DNA of 64,000 nt from assembly GCA_003427395.1 (NCBI GenBank), contig BFEA01000505.1, forward strand, positions 864,398 through 928,397, read 5' to 3'. The notes beneath the pieces were generated by a model. The model saw only the letters and a list, made by a program, of their open reading frames with translations, had not been told where the DNA came from and ran no database searches. Every line of letters begins with the position of its first letter. Position 1 is the first letter of the stretch. This DNA is from Chara braunii (lineage: Eukaryota; Streptophyta; Charophyceae; Charales; Characeae). Positions 1-12,539 of this stretch are shown here, one piece after another. The position numbers were made by a program, and so were the translations under genes.

Positions 1-1179
1 TTGGGATGTTCTGAGAGCGGGAGTCGCATGGACAGCATGGGGTGGTGCTACCTTGGGTCGACAGTATGGTGTTTGGTTCGGTACGGATTCGGGGGTTGTT
101 ACGGAATGGTTACGTGCTACGGTTTCCAACGCGCTTCAGGTTCGGTATGGGTCTGGTGACAGTTGTTTCACTACGGTAACTTATTTTCAGGTTTGGGACA
201 GCTGCGGTGATTTATTCTCTGGATCGGGGCCGCTACGACAGTTACAACTCGCCTCCCGTCTGACACTCTCAGTAACCGAAACCTGATCATACCCTCTTGC
301 CCCTCACTCAGCCTTTTGACCGTCTCTTTTCAACGGCGCATGCGTGCTAATCTCATGAACTCTGGATCACTCACTGGCCCATCGGGTGCGCGTATTCCTT
401 TACAGGTCACATTGAGTTCGCCGACTCACTCGTCAACCAGGCCGTNTGTAATCTGCTCCGCAGGTTAGATTGGGCGGCGTACGCCAGAAACGCCCGCTCA
501 CCACACTGTCCTCGGGGCTGACTCCATTCAGATCGCCTGAGATGCGGCCTGGATACGCCCGGCGNGCTCCTTCNAAAANGTTCCCCCCCTTTCTCTCACT
601 CACACACTCACATGAATACNCACCATAGGTACCTCCTCCGTGTTGGTCGAAGCAGGCAGAGAGTTCTCATGTCGGCCATGACCGCCTCGAGAGCAGCCAC
701 GGGATGCCATAGTCCAGCTCACGCTATCACTGCACACACCTCGCCACGTCCATCCCTTCCTTCAATCGGATCATGTGCTAGCGCGCTGCGCTCGCCTGGC
801 CCGCAGTCCCATCGCCCCTGTCAACAAGATGTCCGCCGTACACCCCTCGCACGGGCGGAGTAACCATCGGAGTGTCGATTCTCCCCGTGCTTGCTCTCAT
901 TGCTTGCTCGTCTCCAGTCAGCTTCCGGGATGCTGGGTACGCCTGGCTCGCGCTTAGTTTTCCTCCCCTCTGGTTTCTCCACCGCCCCCGCTATATCCAC
1001 GTAGAGTCAGCCTCCTCCGTGACTGAGTCTTTAGGCCCCGACTAGGCAATAAACAGGCCCGGGGCAGTAGACCCAGTACTTCGTCTGTGGTGGTGGCAAG
1101 GGCCCTTACACCAGTGGTCATTTCGAGATAGGGCCAGCACCAGCCCTATCTGAAGGCTCGATGGCCGCTGCAAGCCAGA
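1..1179. other. Anonymous flank, no gene found
   Basis: Only short open frames without recognisable motifs are present. The first 250 bases hold loosely repeated GTTCGGTA/GGTTACG words. Ambiguous bases occur near 446, 565 and 620. I see no gene, RNA gene or element end. Confidence 0.4.
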
Positions 1180-1830
1180 AACAACACAGCAGCGTGCATC
1201 ATACCTTTCCCAAACCAGGGAATTACCAGTCTGAACCGTGGCCGTCCGTTCCATACCATCACCGAACCTGGAAACAACACAGTGGCATGCACCTTACAGT
1301 TCCCGAACCAGGGAATTACCAGTCTAAGCTGTAGCAGGCTGTGTTGTCACCGTACAGCACATTGTATCGTTACCGCACTAATGCAAAGCCTGAAGTAATC
1401 GCTTGGAGATGCTGTAACCCATATGGTGCCGATGCCGATCCAAGAACGTGCCTGAAAACGATGCAGTGGTGTGTACCACGCCAATGCCGAACCAATACCG
1501 TACCTGAAACATGTCGAACACGGCAAGACGCAGCGGCGCGACAAAAGTACCAATCCTGAAGAAAACCGCCGCAATGATCCCGGACCTGAACTTGAAATAA
1601 ATCTCTTTAAGGGCGTCGAACCTGAAACGAAACACCGCGATGCCACCGAACCTGACCGGACCCGAAATCTAGTACCGCTGCTGCGCCACGCGGATGCCGA
1701 ACCCGTACAACCATGCCATGATAATTTCGTACCTATCCCAAACCTGATATAGAATGCCGCAACGTTTCCGGACCTGAAAACAAACTGCCGCCAGGGTTCC
1801 AAACCTGGGCAAATCAACTTACTGTTTGCT
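1180..1830. repeat. Degenerate minisatellite-like tandem repeats
   Basis: AACAACACAG followed by CAGGGAATTACCAGTCT occurs twice, about 93 bases apart (near 1180 and 1273). From about 1390 to 1800, words of the form (G/A)ACCTGAAAC recur every 30-50 bases. The short open frames here follow the repeat and have no protein features. Confidence 0.5.
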
Positions 1831-2487
1831 GATCTGACGATCGTTTCCGCTGCTAGCGAGCCAATCATCTCGCTTTAAGCTGAGCTGATGAGCGTTTTCA
1901 CTCCTAGTGGGCCAATCATCTCCCCTTTTGTAGAACTGGCAAGCCTTCTCGCTGACGACGGAGCCAATAATTTTGCTCACGCTGAGCAGTCAAACGAGCG
2001 ACTTCTGCTGATCAGCAGANCACGGGTAACACTGATNAACTTTCGCAGATCAAGCCAATCAGGGGCGATGGTGAACGGAGNCTTGGTCACGGCAGTGGGG
2101 GAGATTCATGCAGATGAGATGAGGGAGACTAACGAGTGTGTGTGGTGATCCCCGTCCATTTCTGGTTCTCTGGATGGGGTTCGGAGAGATGATTCATAAT
2201 TAAGGCAGTGGTAGGAGAGCGTGCTAGGCGCGGCCCGGACGGTTACACATCAGAGGCGGCACGGCCCCCGCGCTTTCANATGCGGTATCATAATCGGTGT
2301 CCACGTAAGGCTGACTTAGCCTGAAGGGAAGGTGGAAAATCATAGTCTGAGTGTTGGGCGATGATCCGCCCCCTAAAGCAGTCCTAATCGCTGATCAGTC
2401 CCCTTTATCCGGCTGTTTCANATGGGAAAAACTGATGGATGAGTTGCTCGCAGTTGTTAATACCTGAGCTCAATCCACGAGACAGAC

Positions 2488-2910
2488 ATTGATCTGCCCG
2501 CTAGAGCGATCCGGATGCATGCTTGAGANCGTGCACTAATCTGCCCGTTTCATTGGCTTTCGCACTTGGAGAGAATCAGGGAGGATCTCGCCTGCTGCGG
2601 CAGTCCGAACACATATTGAATGATGACACTGATCTACCCGCTAAAGCGGTCCAGATACTTGCTAGAGANAGTGCGCTAATCTGGNCGTTTCATCAGGTTT
2701 TGTACTTGAAGAAAATTAGGGTGGATCTTGCTGTTTGNTGCCGTTCGGACACATGTCGAATGTATGATACTGATCTGCCCGCTAAAGTGTTTCAGACAGA
2801 ATATAGATANCGAGCGTTGATCTGCCCGTTTCGGCAGCAGTCCCCATACTTGGAGAGAGTCGGGGACGACTTTGCTGTCATTGCGATACGAACACATGAT
2901 GAATATTTGA
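2488..2910. repeat. ~141 bp tandem repeat, about three units
   Basis: The phrase ACTGATCTGCCCGCTAAAG recurs at 2488, 2628 and 2769. Each copy is followed by a degenerate AATCTGCCCGTTTC block and a GAGAATCAGG block. A further partial copy of the first phrase lies near 3060. Spacings of 140 and 141 bases show a true tandem array. No coding capacity is evident. Confidence 0.65.
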
Positions 2911-3130
2911 TATTAATTTAACCATAAAATCGGACAAGAAGCATGGAAGAAACCTTGTGCTGATCTGCTCGTTTTATCAGACTTCATAAAAAAAAAAATA
3001 ATAATAAAAAAATAAAAANAAANAAAAACGTTGTTGCTATGCATTTGAAAACTGCATACTTATCAGCTCGCTAAAGCGGACCAGGTACAAGAGAAGGGCT
3101 GGGTGCGATCGTGCAGCAAGGCTGCGNACA

Positions 3131-3355
3131 CAGAGAGAGAGAGAGAGGTCGTGCACACACACACACACAGGGAGAGAAAGAGAAAGAAGCCACACACACA
3201 CACACACACACACACAGAGGTCGTGCAGACACACACACAGAGGGAGAGAGAAAGAAGCCACACACACACACACACACACAGAGGTCGTGCACACACACAC
3301 ACAGAGGGAGAGAGAAAGAGAGAAGNCACACGCACACCGAGAGAGAGAGAACGAA
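3131..3355. repeat. Compound (CA)n/(GA)n microsatellite
   Basis: Alternating CA and GA tracts are punctuated three times by a GAGGTCGTGCA word (about 3147, 3219 and 3282), so the array grew as a 63-75 base compound unit. Long open frames over it on both strands are low-complexity artefacts. Confidence 0.85.
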
Positions 3356-3949
3356 TAAGGTGAGATGGGGAGAAGGAAACCGAGTGAAGAGAGNTNTGGG
3401 AAGGAGAGAGGGGCGCGCAGCGAGAGGGAAACTTCCCAGAAAGATGAACTCTCACAAGTAATCTGATTAATTTTCCAGAACAGTATAAGTCGGTCTGCGT
3501 TTGAATTCGAGACATCTTTGTTGTTCATTACGAACCGAGCTGTGTTTGGGGTGTCGGTGCCCTGGCCATTGACTGTTAACAGATCGGCATTGGGATTACT
3601 GTTAAACTTCCAGTTCACTATAAATCGAATGGTGTTTTGAATCGGTGTTACCGTTGCTGTTCTCTCCGAACTAAGTGTCGCGCTTGACTTGTTGTTATTG
3701 TTGTGAATAACCGAGAATGAAGCAGAGTTTGATTTACTGATTAACCTTACTAATAATTGTCAGCCGATCCAAGTTCTAGGCAAAGAAGTACTGCAACACG
3801 AAGGATTCTTGAGCGCAGCGTGACAGGCCAACCACACCCCACAACCCCTGGACGCTGCTGAGGACCTCTGAAGCAGGCACGGCGGGTGACAGACGCCGCT
3901 GCCTCTGGCTTCAGCGGGGAACAGGTAGCCCTCCCCGGGTTTCCCCACA
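3356..3949. other. Intergenic, no gene found
   Basis: Unique-looking sequence between the microsatellite and the left end of the Tn1 transposon. I see no coding or repeat signal. Confidence 0.4.
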
Positions 3950-4276
3950 ACGGTCCTATAGCCGGCGCATCCCTCTTTTTAGCCTATTCAGGCCCTGAAT
4001 CGCGCGGCTGTTACTCTAGGTAGAATAAACCTAATTTGTTGTTCCCATGTCCGCATATTCCTGCGGCTTCGACAAAACAAAGCATTACCATTCACGTCCG
4101 TTACTCCTGGACGCCACACGCGTTCGGACTATCGTCCGAGACTTTTAGTCTGTCAGTCATTGGTAAGGTCTGAATAAACTTTTAGCAAACGTCATCTCAT
4201 CAAGTCCTTCAATTCAACGAGAAAGTCGGACATCGTCCGACGTTGAAAAACCCAAGGGTATTTGCCCCGACAGCGT
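3950..4276 (+). repeat. Tn1 left terminal inverted repeat
   Basis: It matches the reverse complement of 14117-14447 at roughly 70-75% by eye, with small indels. It contains two short inverted repeats, TCGGAC-TATC-GTCCGA near 4125 and GTCGGAC-ATC-GTCCGAC near 4228. These resemble the internal palindrome of the element and could be sub-terminal protein-binding sites (inference). Confidence 0.8.
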
Positions 4277-5103
4277 CATTCGAATGGCGGATGCAACCCT
4301 GTGGGCGCCGAAAGGAAAAAAAGGTGGGCGGGAAAGTTCCCGCCAGCTGGTGTGTAGCAGCCGTCAATTGAGCGCGATCGGGCGGTTGGAACTGATTAGT
4401 CCTCTCGAAATTACGGCCTCCCCTCCCGCAACGGTTACGGAAAAGGCGATTTCGAGATGGGACGGTCCGTGAAAAAAAGGGCCCACCTGATGACACAGCT
4501 CCCGACGCGACTCTCAGCCGGAACGATCCTTACGGCGGCCAGCGGAAGGGCACCCCCCCGCCACCCCGTCCTACAACGAACGTGCCAGTTGGGCACATGG
4601 TTCGGACCGGGGTGCTCTCAACCCCATTCGCTGGTGTCATTTGCTCCGTATTCTACCGCAGTGACGCGTCCGCCATCACTAGAAGACGCCCGCCATCATC
4701 GCAGGCCACAAGAGCTTTCAGGGCGTCGTTATTCCGTGCAATCGTCGATAGCTGGGGGCGCTTACGTGAACGGCACGTGACGTGCGACCTTGCGTGTGAG
4801 CGCGTTCGCGCTGGGCTCTTCCTACGCGCGTTTGAGGTTTTTATTGGCTCGCAGGTCAGTAACAGGCCACATCTTCTTTCTTCCTGATTTCCGGCTCCTC
4901 TTTCCCCATCTTCCTGAACAGATCGGAATGCAGTCGCCCGTTCACATCTTCTTCTGCCTCGTCATTTGAACACGAGTCGATCGGCACACGATCTTGACGA
5001 AACAATCGACATGCGACGGCGTACACACGTCAGCCCACGTCAGATATCTTCGCCATGCGCGTCTACCGATTAGAAGCACGAAAGTCGCGAGCTACTAACA
5101 TAT

Positions 5104-5135
5104 GCTGACGTCATCATTTTATGCATGACGTCAGC
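5104..5135. promoter_or_regulatory. Perfect 11 bp inverted repeat containing two TGACGTCA sites
   Basis: GCTGACGTCAT and ATGACGTCAGC are exact reverse complements separated by ten bases. Each arm holds TGACGTCA, the classic CRE/bZIP core. Two perfect cores in mirror arrangement about 1.1 kb inside the left end could be promoter elements of the transposon. Function is inferred only. Confidence 0.4.
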
Positions 5136-5594
5136 GAATGGCACTAACTTGCGGCTTTCGCGGTCAAGATCGCTGGACGCCGCCGACGAACACATCTGAC
5201 ATGTGGACGACGCCGCATGGCCATTGCTCTTGACGTCCTCAAGATCGCGTCCCAATCGACTTCCCGATCCCGTCATCCTATCGACGGTCCGGAAGTCCTC
5301 CGGATGTTGTGCCATCGTTGTGGTGATCCCATCATCTTATGTGCTTGTCATCGGAACGCTGCGCGCTAAACTCGCACGACGAATGCACCTGCAATCCTGA
5401 CCACTGCCAGGCGTCATTCTTGTCCTTAGCAAAACCAAACGAGCACCGCCAAGATTAATCGTCCGTGTCGAACACACAGCCTGCAGTGAGGAAGCTAGCC
5501 GCCCTTGAGCATCACACACCTTATGTGAGTTCGCATGGTTTCTTGAAGACCCATCGCGCACATCGAGTATGAAAGGAGCACCGACAACGAGCTT

Positions 5595-5740
5595 GATCTT
5601 GCCCCTTCGCGATGGGATGCTGCAGGAACGGTTGCGCTCTGAGGATGTAGTGGTTGCGCCATGGAACTTTCGATCTTGCCCCTTCGCGATGGGATGCTGC
5701 CGGAATGGCGATGCTGTGAGGATGTCGTGGTTGTTTATTT
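5595..5740 (+). repeat. 77 bp tandem duplication in Tn1
   Basis: GATCTTGCCCCTTCGCGATG starts at 5595 and again at 5672. The following ~50 bases are also similar (GGGATGCTGC, then GAGGATGT and GTGGTTG). The unit is not a multiple of three, so the two copies lie in different frames. Confidence 0.7.
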
Positions 5741-8218
5741 TTGTGAATATCAGCTCCCCCCTTGCTTTTGCCTTCCTCTCAGGTTTGGATTCAACCGAGC
5801 TGCAACCGAACAGGAGCTGGGGACGACACTCCTGGCTTTTGTTTGTATTTTGTTCTACCAGATGGGGGAATGCAATCATCACACAGGACGTGTCAGTTCC
5901 GCCTCACTCCACGATGTTTGATGTAGTTCGGATGAGTCTGAATCACCTCGATCGGTGCCTCGGGAAGTCTCGCAGGGAAGGAATCTGCAAATTATGAAAA
6001 TGAACCATCCGAACCACATCCCTCCTATTGACGCGAAGTCCCACGGGGGAGGGATGACAACGGCACAGGGCATCGCGTCCCAAGTTAACATCCACGCAGA
6101 TTATGAATCAGATTCATCCGAACCAGGTTTCTCGACATGAAATTGAACTTCAAAAAATCGCAGCGCACAACAGACGTGGAAAAAGGAATTCTACCTTCGT
6201 GGTCCTTCCCTACTGTTCGCTTGTTTCTGTGATTCGGATGCATCCGAACCACAACCGATAATGCGCATGGTATGGGATTTCCCTTTTCGGTGGGTATTGT
6301 TTTGTTCACCAACTCGCTCACTGTGGCCGATAGTCTTTAGGGACGGTAAAGAAGGGCAGGTGGCCGATGGAGAGGGCGCGTCGTCGTTTGTTTGAATCGC
6401 AAATTGGATGCATCTCGGGCAGGCTTCTTAAGAAAATATGCGGTTTCTAAAAATCGCAGCACGGAAATGCCTGGGAAAATCACCCTCAAGGAATTATTTT
6501 CTGCGACCTCCCCCCTGGGTTCTCCATGCTCCTTAGATACGGATGGTGCCGAACACCGATCGACGAAGGGGTGACACTATCGACTCTCTTGCATATTCTC
6601 GTCCGCATTGAAAGTATAGGACGGTCTGCTCCTACATTACACTGGAAACAAGACCTACCTAAAATACGAACATGTCGAACACAAGTTCAACCGAAGTCCT
6701 ACACAAAAGCTGATTCAAGCCGAAGAACTACAATAACGCTGATTCATGCCGAATCCTACATTAGACAAAAGCTCATTCAAGCCCGGCACGATGTTCACCT
6801 GCCTACACAAGTCCCACACAAAAGCTCATCCAAGCCTAACACGATGTTCACAACGTGACAAGGCCAGACCCATTGCAAAAGGCATGATCGGAGGGAATAA
6901 GCACACAGGGAGAATTCCTCCTTCCACATCTGTTCCGCGCGGAGATTTCCCAGCACTAAATTTCTTGCCAAGAATCCCGGTGCGGATGCATCCGCTTCAT
7001 AATTAGGGAAGATGTCAAATTAGAAGGCGATGCCCTGTCCCGTCGTTATCCCTTCCCTGTGAGACTTGGGGTCGCTGGGAGTGGTATAGTTCGGATTCAT
7101 TCGAGCCCGGTTCGTAGGAACCATTCTAACGATTCGCAAATTCCTTCCCCCCCGAGACCTCCCGCTGCACACAGGGCTGTGGTTCGGATTAATCCGGACC
7201 AACTTATGGACAATAGTAATGGGTGACTGAGATGTCCGGCTTGTGTTGCACTTCAGTTGAGCTAGTGTTCGACATGACCGCAGTACGTAGGGCTTGTGTT
7301 TTCGTGGCTCTGGCGAAAAGGACGTTTCATGTGGACTATACGAAAGCGTGTTGTGTAGATGAGGGCATGTCGTGTAGACTGTGCGGCGTCGGTGTGCTTC
7401 TTGATTTTTCCCGAAGATATCTACATTCGCCTGTTATATAGACGAGGGCGTAGGTCATTCGTCGTTTCCTCTCGGCTCCGTATACTTTGTGACGTGGGCT
7501 TGAATAATTTGTGGAAAACCCACATCTACTTTAGAACGTGTCCTTTCATGATTTGTTGGAAAGCCTCTGTGTGCTTTACAATGCAGGATTGAATGTTTTT
7601 TTGCATTGAATGATGTATGGAAATGCCTCTGTTTGCTTCGCAAAATTTGTGGTTGGGGACATTCAATGAGGGACTTGTCGATACAGAGTGAGGGGCGTGA
7701 CGATTGAGTGTTGGCCTCATCAGGGGAGTAATCATTTGTCAACTTCATTTACGAATGTTGACACGCCCGTGCATATCGTTTATGTGTGTGTGGTATGTAG
7801 GGTGCATGATGTCGTCGGACACCTCGATAAGCATCAGCATGAGTCCCGAGACGCACATGCGGTTGGCAAAATCATTTTCTCCTTGTGCGAAATCGGTGCG
7901 GCATCATAACGGTCATACGTGGATCGACGAAGAAAGCAGAGAGGACTTCAAATAGGACCCATGGATGACCGTCGTCCCTTACATGAACTGGCATCTTGAT
8001 GATTAGAGCGATAAAAATTGGAAGGCGATGGAGTGTGCCTGCCCATGGGCAACCCATTACAAGTATGCCAATATGTTAGAGTTCGGGAACCTTATTACAC
8101 TGTCTGATGGTGTCCTCAAGCCTAAGTTCCTTAACCGTATGCGTAAAGCACTCCAAGACAGATGTAGCTGCTTGAGCAGTCGTCTCGACTGCGAGTACAT
8201 CACATCTTCGCCACGAAC

Positions 8219-8785
8219 TTGGGGAAGTTTGCAAAAACAAGAGTTGGTGGACTGCACTCGTCATTGTCCATTCTTGGAGCAGTACCCACCCCTTGCCCAC
8301 GGGTTACTCCACAAGTTGTATCGTACTGTTGTGTGCGCTTGACAACTAGGGAAACTCCTTTTGCGAGAGTGCTATGTGTGGCTTCTTCAAACAAAAGTAG
8401 GAAACTTGTGGATGCAGTTGTGCGTGTATCACGGAACGAGGTGGTACTTCAAGGGTCCAGGTTCAATGCTATGCAGTATCTCGGTGCGGATGGGTGGTCA
8501 GATGTGGTGATAGCAGGCCAGGTCAAAGATTTTTCATTCTGGCAGGAGGTTAAAGAGAAAGTGTCCGACATACGACCCTGTATAGGGAATTCCTTCGCAC
8601 GACCAGGAGCGTTTGTTAGGATGAAATACATGTCCGTATTTTCGAAGAATGCAACAGTCGAGGAATCGCAGATCCACGTTTATGGATCATCTATAAATGC
8701 TATGTATGGTTTTGGTTCACGACTCCGTCTGCGGGAAACACCGTATGTCACTAGATCCGGACGTGTTGTCAGACCTTGTGTTTAA
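8219..8785 (+). CDS. Hypothetical 188-codon ORF in Tn1
   Basis: I do not recognise this protein. It is one of the longest clean frames inside Tn1, with an ATG at 8219 and a stop at 8783-8785. The C-terminus reads TRSGRVVRP, a basic tail of the kind often seen at the ends of mobile-element proteins. The middle is mixed hydrophobic and charged, with no membrane segment or zinc motif. The stop lies about 100 bases before the tandem duplications begin. It may be an accessory gene of the transposon or the remnant of an exon. The 8080-8300 region is also open on the opposite strand, which weakens the case for the N-terminal third. Confidence 0.35.
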   Translation: MGKFAKTRVGGLHSSLSILGAVPTPCPRVTPQVVSYCCVRLTTRETPFARVLCVASSNKSRKLVDAVVRVSRNEVVLQGSRFNAMQYLGADGWSDVVIAGQVKDFSFWQEVKEKVSDIRPCIGNSFARPGAFVRMKYMSVFSKNATVEESQIHVYGSSINAMYGFGSRLRLRETPYVTRSGRVVRPCV

Positions 8786-8884
8786 GGGAAAAGGAGACTC
8801 TCATGATAACTGCAGTTAACAACGGCATTATGGCAGGTCCCTGTCTCCGATATCGATGTCTGTGCAGCGTATTCATTGAAATCG

Positions 8885-11140
8885 TGTTTTTGCCACTCAA
8901 CAACTGCTAGTGTTTAAATCCCACGGGACATAAGTGTCTCGGATGCATCCGACATATGGACCTCGCAAGCTGCAGACTTGCGAATGTCACGTTCCAAAGT
9001 TGTGTCGGATTCATCTGACTCAACAATCAGAGATGTGCATGCCCACCCAACGTTAGGAGCGGAAACATGCATAAAGGGTTCCCCCCGTGCGATGCTTGAC
9101 CAAAAAAGAACCCGTGGGATTCGATCTGTGTGACTCTCTAACTGCACACCGCGATGCCATGAAACGTTCTGCCAATTTTCCTTGTCCTTTTGTGCACCAC
9201 CCGTTGCCGGGCGGAAAGTGACGCGAGTGACGCTTGTCGGCGCTGCAATGATGCATGTTCTGCGTAACTTCTTGTGTCTCGGATCCATTCGAACCTGCCG
9301 ACTGCATGAGCTTGTTCCTTCTCGTCGCCGAATAAGTCGTTTGTTTCCCTCGTCCCGGCGATGGTCAGCACCTGCACAGAAGACAAGAGCACATCCTAAT
9401 TGGAACATCGTCGGGTCATTGCGTTGTTGACTCTCAGATGATGATTGCAGTAAACAGTGGTATGATGGCAGGTCCGCCTCTCCGATGTGGGTCTAATGGT
9501 GGATTGCATGAAATCTGCTCTCAAAGATCCACACCGCGGAGGGGGGCAAGCAATCGACCACTGCTTGCTTGTAAGGCATCATATGATGTATCGATACAAC
9601 CGATATTCAGAACCGATTGGTGAGCATCTGGTGCTACGCCAATAAGTTCCTCATGCGGCCGCAAAGTCCCCTAGGATTGTTCATTTTTTGGTCCTCACGT
9701 CATGGACTCCCTCATGATGACTACAGTAAACAGCGGCAGGGTAGCTGGTCCCCCTCTCCGATGTGGATCTCACGGTGGAGTGCAAAACTCTGCTCTCAAA
9801 GATCTACACCGGAAAGGGGGGTCAGTAGTCAACCGCTGCTTGCTCGTAAGGCATCATATGATTTGTCTATAAAATGAACATCCAAAACTGTTTGGTGCGC
9901 ATCTGGTGTTACGCCATCAAGTTCCCAACACGACTGCAAGGTTCCCTAAGAGTGTTTTTGCCACTCAACAGCACTGGCGGCCGACTGTTTGGCACTTCAT
10001 GAGGGTTGTCAATTCCCTCCGACGAGAAAGGCTTGTGAACACTTCCGTCGTTTGCCACTCAACAACTGCAGTGCTCTAAATCCCACGGGACATAAGTGTC
10101 TCGGATGCATCTGGCATACGGACCTCGTAAGCTGCAGACTTGTGAATGTCATGTTCCAAAGTTGTGTCGGATTCATCCGACTCAACAATCAGAGACGTGC
10201 GTGCCCACTCAACGTTAAGCGCGGAAACATGCATGAAGGGTTCCCCCAGGGCGACGCTTGACCAAAAAAAAAACCATGGGATTCGATCTGTGCGACTCGC
10301 TAACTGCACATCGCGATGCCATGAAACGTTGTGCCAATGTCCCTGGTCCTTATGTGCACTAGCCGTTGCCTGGTGGAAAGTGACGTGAGTGACACCGACT
10401 GACGCTGCAATGATGCATGTCCTGCGTGACTTCTTGTGTCTCGGATCCATCCGAAGTTGCCAACCGCACGCCCTTGTTCCTTCTCGTCTCTGAATAAGTC
10501 GTTCGTTTCCCTCGTCCCGACGATGGTCAGCACTTGCACAGAAGACAAGAGCACGTCCCGATTGGAACATCGTCGGGTTATTGCGTTGTTGACTCCCAGA
10601 TGATGACTGCAGTAAACAGCAGCATGATGGCAGGTCCGCCTCTCCGATGTGGGTCTAACGGTGGATTGCGTGAAATCTTCTCTCAAAGATCCACACTGCG
10701 GAGGGGGGTCAGCAATCGACCACTGCTTGCTTGTAAGGCATCATATGATGTGTCGATACAACCGATATTCAGAACTCATTGGTGAGCATCTGGTGCTACG
10801 CCAATAAGTTCCTCATGCGGCTGCAAAATCCCCTAGGATTGTTCTTTTTCGGGTCCTCACGTCATGAACTCCCTCATGATGACGACAGTAAACAGCGGCA
10901 GGGTATTTGGTCCCCCTCTCCGATATGGATCTCACGGTGGAGTGCGAAACTCTGCTCTCAAAGATCTACACGGGGAAGGGGGGGCAGCAATCAACCGCTG
11001 CTTGCTCGTAAAGCATCATATGATTTGTCCATAAAATGGACATCCAAAACTATTTGGTGAGCATCTGGTGCTACGCCATCAAGTTCCGAACACGACCGCA
11101 AGGTTCCCTAAGAGTGTTTTTGCCACTGAACAGCAGTGGC
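8885..11140. repeat. 1.16 kb tandem duplication in Tn1
   Basis: The sequence beginning GTTTTTGCCACTCAACAAC near 8885 repeats from about 10047 with a constant offset of 1162 bases (for example TGGAACATCG at 9401 and 10563). A third start, GTGTTTTTGCCACTGAACAG, lies at about 11115, where the array meets the inverted transposase fragment. The units are about 90% alike by eye. Read on the minus strand, both units keep similar open frames of 164 codons (8914-9408 and 10076-10570) that share SDESDTTLE and MSDASETLMSRGI. Confidence 0.8.
9439..9990 (+). repeat. 276 bp repeat nested in the 1.16 kb unit
   Basis: TGATGATTGCAGTAAACAG at 9439 and TGATGACTACAGTAAACAG at 9715 start two adjacent related blocks. 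Both contain GGTCC..CCTCTCCGATGTGG, CTCTGCTCTCAAAGATC, TAAGGCATCATATGAT and CATCTGGTG. The same pair recurs in the second 1.16 kb unit (about 10600 and 10877), and a partial copy lies at 8800-8870. The region therefore duplicated at two scales. Confidence 0.7.
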
Positions 11141-11678
11141 TTTGCGCACTTCGTGAATGTGTTGGACATAGCGAGACTTACGTGCCAGAAGTGCTTACTC
11201 CACATAGCGTAGAAAGTCGACTCCGACACAACTTCCGAGTGGCCCATCAGAAGATCAGAGCGCAACGATTCATAAATTGCTCGTTTTGTGAACGCCGCAG
11301 GAATCCTACGGCGAGGACGACACACTCCGTGTTTCCAGACCATGTCATTCGACATACTATCGGCGTGGTAGTCGATGAATCGTTTCAACAATGCTAGCAT
11401 TGTGACGACTTTTTCGGATGGTTTCGACAATCCCGAGAGTCCATGCTCCTTAACCACAACACCATTATGACGGTGTTATCGTACATTCTTTTGTAGACAT
11501 AGAAGGTGTTACGAGAAATGTCGAGTATGTTACAGTACGCCTGCACGCACATCTTCCGTTTGCAAGCTACAGGCCTGACCCGCTCAGCACCACCTTCCAT
11601 AACCGTGAAGTCATGTATGGTTTGTAACCACCACTTCGTCCTTTCCGTGTAACTTTTTGAGTAGAACGCCTCCCGCAC
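11071..11678 (-). pseudogene. N-terminal half of the DUF7869-like protein, inverted
   Basis: Two overlapping minus-strand frames (11394-11678 and 11071-11457) carry features of the N-terminal half of this family. The first has a KMCVQAYCNILDISRNTFYV segment. The second has FIDYHADSMSN, then ESTFYAMWSKHFWHVS, then NTFTKC. Family proteins typically continue into a DxMDQ..T segment, which here is found on the opposite strand at 12860 (GMDQKKTIIPHI). This half ends where the 1.16 kb repeat boundary GTTTTTGCCAC begins, so an inversion breakpoint lies close to 11120. The frame change near 11400 is a second lesion. Identification rests on remembered family architecture, not a search. Confidence 0.55.
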
Positions 11679-12539
11679 CGGCCTAACATGTTAGTTCAAC
11701 ACAACACATTCGCCTACAACAGAGCATCCCTCGCACTGCTTGAAAAGATAGCATCCTGAGTTTGCCCATAGCTCACTGATGTTGTGTCTTTTTGGCCGGT
11801 TCTCTTTTTGCCATAGAATAGGGTCTTCTTCGGAAAGACAACACGAGGTCTGACTATCTCATGAATAGCAGTATTCAGTTATTTCATCTGTGGTCTGTCC
11901 TCGACTCTCCTGAGACTGCGGAGGGGTAGACGAGCAAACCCTCTCACCCCCGTCGACAACTCCCAAGGATAAAGCGGCAGTAGTGCAGCTATTCACACTG
12001 TGCACGTACTCCGTCCCACTATAACTACACTCACCGAGATTCCCCTTGGGTATGGAGCTCGACATCCCAATGTCGGTCATTTCAGAACATGCTGAAGAGA
12101 TTCGGGATGTACAATCGGCACTTGGAAACAGACCCCCGCTTCCAGTGTTGATGTGGTATTTGAGCACGTTAGAACATATGTACGAATGCGCGGTGGAGGT
12201 GGACAACTGTGTTCAATCCCTTCCCTGCCAATTACCGCCGGAGACATAACGGAAGCCAAGCTAGCGCGGGAGGGAAATCGTGATTGACCGTCGTCGCAAC
12301 ACACCTGTGAAGCATGTGTTGAGAAGCGTTCGATCTTTTCCTGCGAGCAGAACAACAGACGCTGACCTAAATCAGAGTCGAGGCAGTTGTTGGACTTTGA
12401 CAATGAAAAAGCGACAGAGATGCGTGGACTCATTCCGAACCACGATTCAGGGCAATGCAACGAAAAGAACAGGAGAGTGCACCGGTTTCAAAGAGGGTGG
12501 AGAAGTACATGACATTTGACGTGTACAACCTTCGTTGAA
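11679..12539. other. Tn1 interior between the two transposase halves
   Basis: No recognisable protein. A 67-codon plus frame (12046-12249) and a 115-codon minus frame (11859-12206) overlap and cannot both be real. Two 79-127 codon frames at 12077-12519 are similarly ambiguous. This may be intron or spacer of the broken transposase gene. Confidence 0.35.

Larger units (their letters stand above)
4277..8218. other. Tn1 left interior, no intact gene
   Basis: About 3.9 kb without a convincing gene. It holds a bZIP-type hairpin at 5104-5135, a 77 bp tandem duplication at 5595-5740, and several copies of the Tn1 palindrome (5927, 6108, 6233, 6982, 7090 and 7183). Open frames of 60-180 codons exist on both strands but show no motif or consistent frame. 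They may be decayed exons or chance frames. Confidence 0.5.

Noticed and set aside
612-957. Short frames near the left end
   Set aside because: Low quality bases, overlapping frames and no motif.
3037-3618. Long Cys/Val/Ser-rich open frames
   Set aside because: They are translations of the CA/GA microsatellite on both strands and have no independent support.
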